Source: Sphaerotilus sp. (lineage in GTDB: Bacteria > Pseudomonadota > Gammaproteobacteria > Burkholderiales > Burkholderiaceae_C). From it: a stretch of 58,342 bases of DNA. Made by a program: the position numbers and the translations under genes. Shown here piece after piece: positions 16,831 to 27,301 of this stretch. The notes below the pieces were generated by a model that did not search any database, was not told the origin of the DNA, and was given only the letters and a program-made list of their open reading frames with translations. Every line of letters starts with the position of its first letter. Position 1 is the first letter of the stretch. The stretch spans positions 1 through 58,342 of the forward strand of contig JAAFKB010000011.1 of the NCBI GenBank assembly GCA_013299055.1, read 5' to 3'.

Positions 16831-17718
16831 ATGAAAAAGTCACTGCTGGTCATTGCCGCTCTGCTGGCCCTGGGCACCGCGCAAGCCGACACGCTCAAGA
16901 AGATCAAGGACGCCGGCGCCATCACGATGGGCGTGCGCGAATCCTCGGGCGCGCTGTCCTACACGCTGGGCGACAACAAGTTCGTTGGCTACCACATCGA
17001 GCTGTGCGAGCGCGTGATCGCCGACCTGGAGAAGTCGCTGGGCACCAAGCTGGCCGTCAAGTACCAGCCCGTCACCTCGCAGAACCGCATCCCGCTGGTC
17101 GAGAACGGCACCGTGGACATCGAGTGCGGCTCCACCACCAACAACGCCGCCCGCCAGAAGCAGGTCGCGTTCGCCGTGACCACCTTCGTCGAGGAAGTGC
17201 GCATCGCGGTCAAGGCCAGCTCGGGCATCACCTCGATCGCCCAGCTCAACGGCAAGAACGTGGCCACCACCACCGGCACCACCTCGGTGCAGCTGCTGCG
17301 CAAGAACGAAAAGGCCACGGGCGTCGATTTCAAGGAAGTCTTCGGCAAGGACCACGCCGACAGCTTCCTGCTGCTCGAATCCGGCCGCGCCGACGCCTTC
17401 GTGATGGACGGTGCCATCCTGGCTGGCAACATCGCCAAGTCCAAGGCCCCGGCAGACTTCAAGATCGTCGGCGAAGTGCTGGCCGTGGAGCCGATCGCCA
17501 TCATGATGCGCAAGGACGATCCGGCCTTCAAGACCGCCGTGGACAACAGCCTGAAGGCGATGATGAAGTCGGGCGACATCGGCAAGGCGTGGGACAAGTG
17601 GTTCCTGCAGCCGATCCCGCCGACCAATTCCAAGGTCGGCATGCCGGTGAACGACAACACCAAGGCGGCCTGGGCGACCCCCAACGACAAGCCCGCTGAA
17701 GACTACGCCAAGAAGTAA
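16831..17718 (+). CDS. gltI: Glutamate/aspartate ABC transporter substrate-binding protein (GltI), copy 2
   Basis: 295 residues; ATG at 16831 follows AAGGAA. The signal peptide MKKSLLVIAALLALGTAQA is classical. The mature part carries ITMGVRESSGALSY, PVTSQNRIPLVENGTVDIECGSTTN and NVATTTGTTSVQLLRKNEK, the substrate pocket of GltI/AatJ proteins; the Arg of ExQNR-I region and the ECGSTT loop contact the amino acid. It lies 20 bp after the first binding-protein gene and 11 bp before the first permease, so it belongs to the same operon. Confidence 0.92.
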   Translation: MKKSLLVIAALLALGTAQADTLKKIKDAGAITMGVRESSGALSYTLGDNKFVGYHIELCERVIADLEKSLGTKLAVKYQPVTSQNRIPLVENGTVDIECGSTTNNAARQKQVAFAVTTFVEEVRIAVKASSGITSIAQLNGKNVATTTGTTSVQLLRKNEKATGVDFKEVFGKDHADSFLLLESGRADAFVMDGAILAGNIAKSKAPADFKIVGEVLAVEPIAIMMRKDDPAFKTAVDNSLKAMMKSGDIGKAWDKWFLQPIPPTNSKVGMPVNDNTKAAWATPNDKPAEDYAKK

Positions 17719-17729
17719 GGAGCAGACCC

Positions 17730-18473
17730 GTGACCACCTGGGACTGGCAGGTCTTCTGCAAGAACACCGTCGATGGTGAAGTGATTCCGCGCTGCTTCGG
17801 CGAGGGCGGCGACATCACCTACCTCGACTGGCTGCTGTCGGCCTGGGGCTGGACGGCGCTGGTGTCGGTGCTCGCGCTGGTCGTGGCGCTGGCCTTCGGG
17901 GTGCTCATGGGCATCCTGCGCACCACGCCGAGCAAGGCACTGGTCTTGCTCGGCGATGTGTGGACGGAGCTGTTCCGCAACATCCCGGTGCTGGTCCAGG
18001 TCTTCCTCTGGTACTTCGTGATTCCCGAGCTGGTGCCGCCGCTCAAGCAGGTGCCGAGCTTCGTGCTGGTGGTGCTGGCGCTGGGGTTCTACACCTCGGC
18101 GCGGGTGTCCGAGCAGATCAAGGCCGGCATCCAGAGCCTCCCCAAGGGGCAGCGATACGCCGGCCTCGCCATGGGCCTGACGCTGCCGCAGACCTACCGC
18201 TACGTGCTGCTGCCGTCGGCGTTCCGCATCGTCGTGCCGCCGCTGACCAGCGAGAGCATGGGCATCGTCAAGAACTCGTCGGTGGCCTTCTCGGTCTCGG
18301 TCGCTGAACTCACCATGTTCGCCCGCCAGGCGCAGGAGGAGACCTCGCGCGGCATCGAGGTCTACCTTGCCGTGACGGGGCTGTATTTCCTCACCTCGAT
18401 CCTCGTCTACCAGGTGGCGCGTGTCATCGAGCAGCGCGTGCGCATCCCTGGCCAGACGAGTGGAGCCAAATGA
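17730..18473 (+). CDS. gltJ: Glutamate/aspartate ABC transporter permease (GltJ)
   Basis: 247 residues; GTG start at 17730 after AAGGAG. Five membrane segments and the HisMQ-type permease signature: ELFRNIPVLVQVFLWYFVIPE and the EAA-like loop GIQSLPKGQRYAGLAMGLTLPQTYRYVLLP that docks on the ATPase. It forms a heterodimer with GltK in the inner membrane. Its stop overlaps the gltK start (ATGA). Confidence 0.92.
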   Translation: MTTWDWQVFCKNTVDGEVIPRCFGEGGDITYLDWLLSAWGWTALVSVLALVVALAFGVLMGILRTTPSKALVLLGDVWTELFRNIPVLVQVFLWYFVIPELVPPLKQVPSFVLVVLALGFYTSARVSEQIKAGIQSLPKGQRYAGLAMGLTLPQTYRYVLLPSAFRIVVPPLTSESMGIVKNSSVAFSVSVAELTMFARQAQEETSRGIEVYLAVTGLYFLTSILVYQVARVIEQRVRIPGQTSGAK

Positions 18474-19156
18474 CCATGGCCACCTCCGGACTCCAGCTCG
18501 ACTTTTCCTTTCTCACCGCCGACGTGGTGGCCAGCTACATCAGCCAGGGCCTGTGGTTCTCGGTGCAGCTCACGCTGGTGGCGATGGTCGGCGGCATCGT
18601 GCTCGGGACGCTGCTGGCGCTGATGCGGCTGTCGGGCAAGAAATGGCTCGAAACGCCCGCCGCCTTCTACGTCAACACCATGCGCTCCATCCCGCTGGTG
18701 ATGGTGATCCTGTGGTTCTTCCTGCTGATCCCGCTGCTGATCGGCCGTCCCATGGGGGCGGAGCTGTCGGCGGTGGTGACGTTCACGCTGTTCGAGGCCG
18801 CATATTTCGCCGAGATCATGCGGGCGGGCATCCAGTCGATCCCGCGTGGGCAGGTTCACGCCGGCTATGCGATGGGCCTGGACTACCGCCAGACCATGCA
18901 GCTCATCGTGCTGCCGCAGGCGTTCCGCAACATGCTGCCGGTGCTGCTGACGCAGACCATCATCCTGTTCCAGGACACCTCGCTGGTCTACGCGATCGGC
19001 GCCTACGACCTGCTCAAGGGCTTCGAGATCGCCGGCAAGAACTTCAACCGCCCGGTGGAAACCTATCTGGTCGCCACGGTGGTGTACTTCGTGATCTGCT
19101 TCTCGCTGTCGATGCTGGTCAAGCATCTGCAGAAGAAGATCGCCATCATCCGCTGA
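18470..19156 (+). CDS. gltK: Glutamate/aspartate ABC transporter permease (GltK)
   Basis: 228 residues, five membrane segments, HisMQ family. NTMRSIPLVMVILWFFLLIP and the cytoplasmic EAA loop GIQSIPRGQVHAGYAMGLDYRQ are visible. It pairs with GltJ; the start overlaps the gltJ stop, and the ATPase gene begins 27 bp downstream. Confidence 0.92.
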   Translation: MTMATSGLQLDFSFLTADVVASYISQGLWFSVQLTLVAMVGGIVLGTLLALMRLSGKKWLETPAAFYVNTMRSIPLVMVILWFFLLIPLLIGRPMGAELSAVVTFTLFEAAYFAEIMRAGIQSIPRGQVHAGYAMGLDYRQTMQLIVLPQAFRNMLPVLLTQTIILFQDTSLVYAIGAYDLLKGFEIAGKNFNRPVETYLVATVVYFVICFSLSMLVKHLQKKIAIIR

Positions 19157-19183
19157 CCCGACGACACGCTGAGGACACACGCT

Positions 19184-19914
<731 letters not shown>

Positions 19915-19918
<4 letters not shown>

Positions 19919-21854
19919 CCGGGGACACGGCCACGCAACCCTCCCGCATCTTCGGGCCGCGCCGCCCGGTCTGGCCTTCGCTGCACAAGCTGTGGTGGGT
20001 GCTGCTGGCGGCGCTGGCGGTCGGGCTGGCCGGCTGGAGCGGCTTCCACCTCAGCGAGCGCCATGGCACGGCCGCCCTGCGCGACGAGTCCAACCACCGG
20101 CTCGACCTGTTCGCCTCCGCGGTCGAGGGCATGGTCAAGCGGCTGGAGCACGTTCCCGCCACCATCCAGCTCCACCAGGATGTGCTGGCGCTGCTGCTCG
20201 AACCCCGCCACGCGCTGCGCGTCAGCCGCGTCAACGACTACCTGCGCCGCCTGAACGCCCACCTGGGCAGCATGGCGGTGTTCGTGCTGGACGAGCGCGG
20301 CGTGGTGGTGGCGTCGAGCAACAGTGAACTCGGCGACGACAGCCAGCTCGGCGAAGACCTGTCGTTCCGGCCGTACTTCCTCGAAGCCTTGTCTGGTCAG
20401 GTCGGACGCCATTTCGCGATCGGCGCCAAGAGCCGCCGCCCCGGCTACTTCGTCTCGCACCCGATCCGCGACGGCGCCCGCGTGCTGGGCGTGGCCACCA
20501 TCAAGATCAGCCTCGACCCGATCGAGCAGGTCTGGGACATGCTGGGCGCGCCCGCACTGCTGGCCGACACCAACCAGGTCGTCATCCTGTCGTCTCGGTC
20601 GGAGTGGCGCTACACGGCGCTGGCCGAGCTGTCGCTGGAGCGCAAGGTCGATCTGCAGATCACCCGGCTCTACGACAACCGGCAGATCCCGCGTTTCCCG
20701 CTGCCGGTGCAGCTCTCGGTCGACGAGGACAGTCAGGTGCTCGAAGGGGTACTGCCTGGGGGATTGCCGCCTGAGTCCGACGCCGCCCGCCCGGTGCGCA
20801 GCAGCACGCTGGTGCTGGGCCGCACGCTCGACGGCATGGACTGGCGGCTGCTGATCTTTTCGGACCTGCGCCAGGTGCGCAACCAGGCCGTGCTGCACAG
20901 CCTGCTGTCGGCGGTGGCCGCGGGGTTCGTGGTGCTGCTGGCGCTGTTCCTGCAGCAGCGTCGGCGCATCGCCCGCCAGAAGGTGGAGGCCCGCCAGATG
21001 CTGGAGCGCGCCAACACCGAACTCGAACACAAGGTCGCCCGCCGCACCCGCGCCCTGACCGACTCCAACACCCGCCTGCGCCGCGAGATCGCCGAGCGCG
21101 AACAGGCCGAGCAGACGCTGCGGTCGGCGCAGGACGAGCTGGTCCACGCGGCCAAGATGGCGGTGCTGGGACAGCTCGCCACCGGCATCACGCATGAGCT
21201 GACCCAGCCGCTGGGCGCCATCCGCACGCTCTCGGGCAACGCGCTGGAGTTCATGCGCCGGGGCGACCTGAAGGCGGTGCAGGGCAATCTGCAGTTCGTC
21301 ACCCGGCTGGCCGACCAGATGGGCCACATCATCCAGCCGCTCAAGGGCTTTGCCCGCAAGTCGCTGGCCCAGCCCGCGCCGACCGATGTGGCCCACGCCG
21401 TGGGCAACGCGCTCTTCCTCTACGACCAGCGCCTGCGCAAGGAGGGTGTCACGGTCCATAACCGCTGCGAATCCGGCCGTGTCATCGCCTGGTGCGACCC
21501 GAACCGGCTGGAGCAGGTGCTCATCAACCTGATCGGCAACGCGCTGGACGCCATGCGCGACACGGAGCACAAGCTGCTGACACTGGCCGCCCGGTCTGAC
21601 CCCGCGTGTGATCCACCGCTGCGCATCGACGTGGCCGACAGCGGCCCCGGCGTCCCCGACGAGGTGCGCCAGCGGCTGTTCGAGCCCTTCTTCACCACCA
21701 AGGAAGCCGGGGTCGGCCTCGGTCTGGGCCTGGCCATCTCGCGCGACATCGTGCGCGAGTTCCACGGCGATCTGGAAGCCGACAATCGCCCCGAGGGCGG
21801 CGCCTGCTTCACGGTGCGCCTGCCCGCCGCCTCTTCCGACGACTCTGCCGCCCC

Positions 21855-21858
<4 letters not shown>
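19915..21858 (+). CDS. Sensor histidine kinase, DctB/AauS-like
   Basis: 647 residues from a TTG at 19915 that overlaps the gltL stop; an upstream ATG at 19834 would overlap gltL by 85 bp. Membrane segments near residue 25 and near residue 345 bracket a periplasmic double-CACHE-like sensor ([29 protein letters not shown]). A coiled coil ([21 protein letters not shown]) leads to the H-box [14 protein letters not shown] (H427), N-box [10 protein letters not shown] (about 540) and G-boxes [10 protein letters not shown] and [11 protein letters not shown]. In Pseudomonas, AauS/AauR control a similar acidic amino acid uptake operon through RpoN; the arrangement here suggests the same role. Confidence 0.88.
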
Positions 21859-23206
<1,348 letters not shown>

Positions 23207-23210
<4 letters not shown>

Positions 23211-23827
23211 GCGCTGCACCGGCGGTTCTCCCCACGACGCCGCACTCCCGGCTGGAAGACGCCTTCGCGCTGGTGTGCGGCACCGTGCTGGTCACGCTGG
23301 GGGTGGCGATGTTCCGCGATGCCTCGATGGTGGCTGGCGGCACCACGGGCATCGCCTTCCTGGCCCACTACGCCAGCCACGTCAACTTCGGGCTGGCGCT
23401 GTTCCTCCTCAACCTGCCGTTCTACTGGCTGGCCTGGCGCCACATGGGCCGCGAGTTCACGCTCAAGACCTTCACCGCCGTGGCGCTGATGGCGGCCGAG
23501 GTGGAGCTGCTGCCGCGGGTGTTGACCTTCGGGACGCTGCACCCGCTGTTTGCGGCGGTGGCGGGCGGGCTGCTGATCGGCACTGGCATGCTGATCCTGT
23601 TCCGCCACCGGGCCAGCATCGGCGGGATCGGGGTCGTGGCCGTGCTGCTGCAGGAGCGCAAGGGCTGGCGTGCGGGCCAGGTGCAGATGGCGATCGACTG
23701 CACCATCGTGCTGGCGGCGGTGTTCGTGGTGCCGCTGGCCCAGGTGGCGCTGTCGGTGCTGGGGGCGCTGACGCTGAACCTGGTGCTGGCGATGAACCAC
23801 CGGCCGGGGCGGTACGTGGCGCGGTGA
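23207..23827 (+). CDS. YitT-family membrane protein
   Basis: 206 residues, five or six hydrophobic segments. It matches the YitT/DUF161 family: MVAGGTTGIAFLAHYASHVNFGLALFLLN-type start, LAWRHMGREFTLKTF and GGLLIGTGMLILFRHRASIGGIGVVAVLLQ. Function is unproven; the family is listed as membrane permease-like. It overlaps the regulator stop (ATGA) and so ends the uptake operon, suggesting a transport-related role in the same physiology. Confidence 0.85.
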
Positions 23828-23859
23828 GCGGACGGTGCCGGGTGGGCAGCGTCGGCCCG

Positions 23860-24378
23860 TTACCTCACGCCCTTGAGCGGGGTGCCGTGGGCGTCTCGGG
23901 TGACGGGGCAGTTCACGACGACCTGGGTGTCGGTGATGGACACCTCGCCTTTGTCCTGCGCGGCCAGCAGGGCTTCCTCTGAGCGCAGCTCGCGGGGTGT
24001 TGCCCCGGCCAGCCAGCGCACTTCTGCCACGCGCCATAACGGGCTGTAGTTCCTGTCGGTGTTGTCCGGGCCGGCGGGTGAGGGGGCGGACTGGAAGATG
24101 CTGATCTGTTCGTTGTGGATGAACTTGTAGACCCGCTCGACCAATGCGGTGCGTGAGGGGCCGCCGATGGCATCGCGCAAGCGGGGGACGTGGTTGGCGC
24201 CCATCATGCGGGCCATGCCGGCGTCGGAGATGTCGGTCACGATGTACTCGACCACGCGGCCGTCAAACCAGGCCCTGCTCAGTGGCAGGACGGTTTCCGT
24301 TCGGCCAGCGTCAAAGAATGGATTGGCGCAGCCGGCCAGCACGGCGACGACGGCGAGTGAAATCAGGTGTGTTTTCAT
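23860..24378 (-). CDS. Lipoprotein of unknown function
   Basis: 172 residues. The N-terminus MKTHLISLAVVAVLAGC has a lipobox (LAGC), so the mature protein should be lipid-anchored at Cys17. The middle reads VEYIVTDISDAGMARMMGANHVPRLRDAI and a later WRVAEVRWLAGATPRELRSEEALLAA. I do not recognise a characterised family. The C-terminal SITDTQVVVNCPVTRD suggests a secreted beta-structured domain. It is followed on the same strand, 33 bp upstream, by a LysE-type exporter gene with no evident link. Confidence 0.75.
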   Translation of the reverse strand: MKTHLISLAVVAVLAGCANPFFDAGRTETVLPLSRAWFDGRVVEYIVTDISDAGMARMMGANHVPRLRDAIGGPSRTALVERVYKFIHNEQISIFQSAPSPAGPDNTDRNYSPLWRVAEVRWLAGATPRELRSEEALLAAQDKGEVSITDTQVVVNCPVTRDAHGTPLKGVR

Positions 24379-24411
24379 GGGGGGAGTCGAACGACACGCG
24401 CTAGGCGGTAT

Positions 24412-25044
24412 CTAGGCGGCATTGGCGCGCTTGCTACTTGCCAGCAAGCCTGCGGCAACGAGAAACACGACGCCAGTGGCCCGGTTGAACAGCGTGGCTC
24501 TGCGCGGCTGCTGGAGCCACTGCTTGGCTTTGGATGCCGAGAGCGCGTAGAGGGTCAGCCACGACAGCTCGAAGAAAATGAACGTGGCGCCCAGCACCAG
24601 GAATTGAGGAAGCTGCGGAGCGTTCGGAACGATGAATTGCGGAAACAGCGCACCGAAGAAGAGCAGGGCCTTTGGGTTGCTCGCGCCGACCAGGAAGCCC
24701 TGCGCGAAAAGGCGCCCGGTCGTTGACGATTCGACACTGCCGGAGACGGCGATCTCCGAGGCGGACGACAAGAGTGACGCGATGCCAAGGTAGGCGAGAT
24801 AACCCGCACCCAGCCACTTGAGCACGGAGAACAGCGTTTCAGACGCGGCCAGCGCCGTGCCCAACCCCAGCGCAGACAGGGCCATGATGCCCACGATCGC
24901 CGTCGTGCTGCCCAGCGATGCGATCAATGCCTTGCGTGCGCCGAGATTGACGGAAGTGGAAACGCACATCAGGACGCTCGGGCCGGGCGTGACGGTGAGC
25001 ACCAGAACGGCTGCGACGTACAGGAGCCAGGTGGTGAGGGTCAT
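24412..25044 (-). CDS. LysE/RhtB-family amino acid exporter
   Basis: 210 residues with six hydrophobic segments. Family features: VTPGPSVLMCVSTSVNLGARKAL near the N-terminus, LKWLGAGYLAYLGI and FLVGASNPKALLFFGALFPQF. RhtB/LysE proteins export homoserine, threonine, lysine or similar compounds across the inner membrane in exchange for protons; the substrate here cannot be read from sequence. The start is 19 bp from the stop of the PIN-domain gene on the same strand. Confidence 0.9.
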   Translation of the reverse strand: MTLTTWLLYVAAVLVLTVTPGPSVLMCVSTSVNLGARKALIASLGSTTAIVGIMALSALGLGTALAASETLFSVLKWLGAGYLAYLGIASLLSSASEIAVSGSVESSTTGRLFAQGFLVGASNPKALLFFGALFPQFIVPNAPQLPQFLVLGATFIFFELSWLTLYALSASKAKQWLQQPRRATLFNRATGVVFLVAAGLLASSKRANAA

Positions 25045-25063
25045 GGAAGAGGTTTCTCAAGTT

Positions 25064-25501
25064 TCACGGTGCCACGACAACCAGGCGTGGAAAGTAGTTT
25101 CTGTACGGTGTGGGGTCGCGGGTCAGCACGCTCAGATTCGCGACTGCGGCGTGAGCGCCAATGTAGAAGTCGGGTATTGGCTTCTGCTTCGACCCCCCTC
25201 GGCTGCGGTACAGCGCGAATGCCGCGGCTGTCAATGCTGCGCATGCCCATGGAAGAGGGGTTCGCAACGTGTCATAGACATCCAGCAGCGCGTCCAGAGC
25301 ATCGACATCGGGACCGGGAACCAGCAGCTCGGTATAGACAATCAGGTTGACATGCAGAGGAGACCGTTCGCTGAGCTTCTGAAGCTGGTCGATGGCCCAC
25401 CCGTGCTGCGGACTGTTGGCGTCGATGCAGTCGATCCAGATGTTGGTATCGACGAGCGTCCCGGCACTGCCATCGTAGCGCGCGAGATCAGCGCCGGTCA
25501 C
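25064..25501 (-). CDS. PIN-domain toxin (VapC-like)
   Basis: 145 residues from a GTG at 25501 overlapping the antitoxin stop by 14 bp. PIN-domain acidic residues are present: GTLVDTNIWIDCID near residue 15, VNLIVYTELLV (the second acidic residue) and KPIPDFYIGAHAAV with LSVLTRDPTPYRNYFP at the end, where Asp residues complete the Mg2+ site of an RNase. By family knowledge VapC-type toxins cleave tRNA or rRNA and are held by the cognate antitoxin. Orientation antitoxin-toxin with overlapping ends is typical. It looks intact. Confidence 0.85.
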   Translation of the reverse strand: MTGADLARYDGSAGTLVDTNIWIDCIDANSPQHGWAIDQLQKLSERSPLHVNLIVYTELLVPGPDVDALDALLDVYDTLRTPLPWACAALTAAAFALYRSRGGSKQKPIPDFYIGAHAAVANLSVLTRDPTPYRNYFPRLVVVAP

Positions 25502-25775
25502 GGTGGGCAGGCGTTGGAGCGACCTCTTCGCCGCGGAGGAAGGCCATGATCTCATCGGCTCCGAGCTGCTGGAACTCCGGCTTCAGGCTGCTTTGAACGC
25601 GGGCCGCCGCTGCGCGCAGTTTCGCGCGGCGGTCTTCCTTGATCCCGGTGCCAACCGGCGTGATCACGATCCTGCTGCCCTCCAGACTGAACGACACCTC
25701 GCTTCCAGGGGCGACACCCGCAGCCATGCGGATGTGCTTCGGGATGGTGACTTGTCCCTTGTCGGTGATGTGCAT
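25488..25775 (-). CDS. AbrB/SpoVT-family antitoxin (VapB-like)
   Basis: 95 residues from the ATG at 25775; the upstream in-frame extension covers the operator and is unlikely to be coding. The N-terminal swapped-hairpin DNA-binding domain is clear: MHITDKGQVTIPKHIRMAAGVAPGSEV. The C-terminal half (KLRAAAARVQSSLKPEFQQLGADEIMAFLRGE) would wrap the toxin. It precedes and overlaps the PIN toxin gene. A repeated palindromic sequence lies 11-36 bp upstream of the start. Confidence 0.88.
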   Translation of the reverse strand: MHITDKGQVTIPKHIRMAAGVAPGSEVSFSLEGSRIVITPVGTGIKEDRRAKLRAAAARVQSSLKPEFQQLGADEIMAFLRGEEVAPTPAHRDRR

Positions 25776-25785
25776 GCTGGCTCCG

Positions 25786-25811
25786 GTAGGAATTCTGAGT
25801 AGGAATCCTAC
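25786..25811. promoter_or_regulatory. Repeated GTAGGAAT motif, candidate autoregulatory operator of the AbrB/PIN pair
   Basis: GTAGGAAT occurs at 25786 and again at 25799 (13-bp phase), and the second copy is part of a perfect palindrome GTAGGAATCCTAC (25799-25811). It lies directly upstream of the antitoxin start codon (reading from the minus strand). Toxin-antitoxin complexes commonly bind such dyads to repress their own operon. Confidence 0.45.
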
Positions 25812-25875
25812 CATCCCGGCCGCTGCCAACTTCTGCGCGTGCCTGGAAAAGACAAGCGACGCATGGTCGGTGGTG

Positions 25876-25977
25876 TCATTTCAGGGTTTCCTTGACCGAG
25901 CCATCGAGCGATTTCCATTCGGCCAAGGCTTGGGGCAGGAAGCGCAGTCGGTATTTGCGCTTTTCAGAGGTCGTCAA
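25876..25977 (-). pseudogene. Truncated RelE/ParE-type toxin remnant
   Basis: Thirty-three codons from a TTG at 25977, overlapping the stop of the deleted antitoxin, then a stop. The reading KRKYRLRFLPQALAEWKSLD followed by GSVKETLK matches the first strand and helix of RelE toxins (…FLPxALKEWxKLDxxVREQFKKKL…). Everything after the first helix, including the catalytic core, is missing and the following DNA shows no RelE similarity. The toxin is therefore dead. It is too short for standard gene callers. Confidence 0.6.
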
Positions 25978-26134
25978 GATCGACCTCGATGGCGTTGACC
26001 TTGTCCGCCATCCGGGCCAGCACCTTCTGGTACAGATCCTGATCGGCGATCTCTTCCATCATCGCCTCGAACAATTCCGGCTTCTTCTTGAATTCGGACA
26101 TGCTGACGGCGAGGTCGGCAAGAATGGTCTGCAT
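25964..26134 (-). pseudogene. Phd/YefM-type antitoxin with internal deletion
   Basis: Fifty-six codons starting at the ATG at 26134. The N-terminus MQTILADLAVSMSEFKKKP and the C-terminus ELFEAMMEEIADQDLYQKVL / NAIEVDLDDL match Phd/YefM-family antitoxins of about 83 residues, but the middle segment of roughly 27 residues (normally AVLR…PVAVLNHNRPAFYM) is absent, leaving an in-frame deletion. The DNA-binding fold would be disrupted. It is followed by the RelE fragment, so the whole module appears decayed. The estimate of missing residues rests on remembered family sequences. Confidence 0.6.
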
Positions 26135-26183
26135 GGTCTTCCTTGAGAATCAGCTACGAATTTAGATCTGAATTTGTCTCTTT

Positions 26184-26972
26184 TCAATGCGCCATGACCT
26201 GACCGATCGACCTTGCGCCGGGCGCATGGATCTGCATGGCGGCACCTGCTGCGGCGAGGAAAACGGCCGTCGCCAGGAACGGCAACAGGGTGCGCCGCAG
26301 CGCGCTTCGCAGCCAGTGGCGCTGTTCCTGTTCCCGGCGGAGGCGGTGGAACAGGGCGTAGGACAGCGCACCATCGACCAGGACTTCGGCAAAGAGCAGC
26401 GGGGCGATGGAGACCACGTAGACCGAGGCCACGGCGATGGTCGCGGACAGTGCGATGACGGCGAGGGGGATGGTCAGTTCGTCTGCGTCTGCATCCGGGA
26501 ACGACAGCGTGGACTGGCTGGCGGGCGCTGTGGCCTCCGTGGACACCGGGGGGGACGATCTGCCGGTCACGCTGGTCGGGCCGTCGAAGGCTCCGCTCGC
26601 ACCACCGCCGCCGAAATCGCCTCCACCGCCACTGGTGAATGCTGGCGGCGCTTCTGATGGAACTGTGCCTGTTGGTCCACCCGAGAAGCCGGCGTCGACC
26701 AGGTAGTCATCGGGTGTGGTGCGGAGCCAGAGCCAGATCAGGAACAGGAAAAACAGATAGGCGCACCCCAGCGCGATCGGGTAGCGCAGCGCCATCGAGT
26801 CCACGCCGAGGTGCAGCATGGTGAACGAGGCCAGCAGGCCGAAGCCGCCGGTCAAGGCCACGATGAGCGCCATCTGCGTCCGGGGGTAGGACTCGCGTAC
26901 CAGGCGGTTCCGGATGTAGTCGACCGCGAGGGCTCGGTGGCGGAAGCGTCGGGGGGGCGTGGGGATCTTCAT
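26184..26972 (-). CDS. Membrane protein of unknown function with Gly/Ser/Pro-rich linker
   Basis: 262 residues. Two hydrophobic helices near residues 33-55 and 63-85, a low-complexity linker (about 90-150, with runs such as SGGGGDFGGGGASGAFDG), then two more helices near 168-195 and 233-250. The tail after the second pair is short. Charge distribution puts the linker on one side of the membrane. No family recognised. It is divergent from the Phd/FitB-like pair with 71 bp between the starts. Confidence 0.7.
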   Translation of the reverse strand: MKIPTPPRRFRHRALAVDYIRNRLVRESYPRTQMALIVALTGGFGLLASFTMLHLGVDSMALRYPIALGCAYLFFLFLIWLWLRTTPDDYLVDAGFSGGPTGTVPSEAPPAFTSGGGGDFGGGGASGAFDGPTSVTGRSSPPVSTEATAPASQSTLSFPDADADELTIPLAVIALSATIAVASVYVVSIAPLLFAEVLVDGALSYALFHRLRREQEQRHWLRSALRRTLLPFLATAVFLAAAGAAMQIHAPGARSIGQVMAH

Positions 26973-26984
26973 GCGATCCTCGGT

Positions 26985-27029
26985 TTGACAGGTACCGGAA
27001 GCGATGACAGACTAGTTGGATGACTAGTC
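26985..27029 (+). promoter_or_regulatory. Promoter and palindromic operator of the Phd/PIN toxin-antitoxin pair
   Basis: TTGACA at 26985-26990 is a perfect -35 element; no equally good -10 was found, but it would fall near 27008-27014. Directly there lies the inverted repeat GACTAGT-TGGATG-ACTAGTC (27010-27029), seven-base arms with a 6-bp spacer, ending 14 bp before the antitoxin ATG at 27044. A Phd-family antitoxin bound here would block its own promoter. An ATG at 27020 lies inside the dyad and is a poor start. Confidence 0.5.
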
Positions 27030-27043
27030 TTGATGGGGTTGCG

Positions 27044-27301
27044 ATGCATACATGGCCTGTTCAGGATGCGAAAGCGCGGTTCAGCGAGTTCCTTGATGCG
27101 TGTCTGGCCGAGGGGCCGCAGATGGTGACCCGCCGGGGTGCCGAGGCCGCGGTGCTGGTGCCGGTGCAGGAGTGGCGCCGCTTGCAGTCTGCTGCGCGAC
27201 CGTCCTTGAAGCAACTGCTGCTGTCTGATGCGGCGCGTGCTGAGTTGGTCGTGCCGGAGCGCGGTCTGGCGAAGCGCCGCAAGGTGGAGCCGATGCTGTG
27301 A
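27044..27301 (+). CDS. Phd/YefM-family antitoxin
   Basis: 85 residues from the ATG at 27044, chosen over 27020 because the latter lies in the operator and MHTWPVQDAKARFSEFLDACL is the usual Phd start. The N-terminal DNA-binding half contains TRRGAEAAVLVPVQEWRRL; the C-terminal tail (LLLSDAARAELVVPERGLAKRRKV) should bind the toxin. Its stop overlaps the GTG of the PIN toxin (GTGA), the standard arrangement for Phd/FitB-like pairs. Confidence 0.88.
   Translation: MHTWPVQDAKARFSEFLDACLAEGPQMVTRRGAEAAVLVPVQEWRRLQSAARPSLKQLLLSDAARAELVVPERGLAKRRKVEPML

Noticed and set aside
25786..25829. Longer start for the AbrB-type antitoxin
   Set aside because: The extension covers the repeated palindromes and precedes the conserved MHITDKGQVTIP start.
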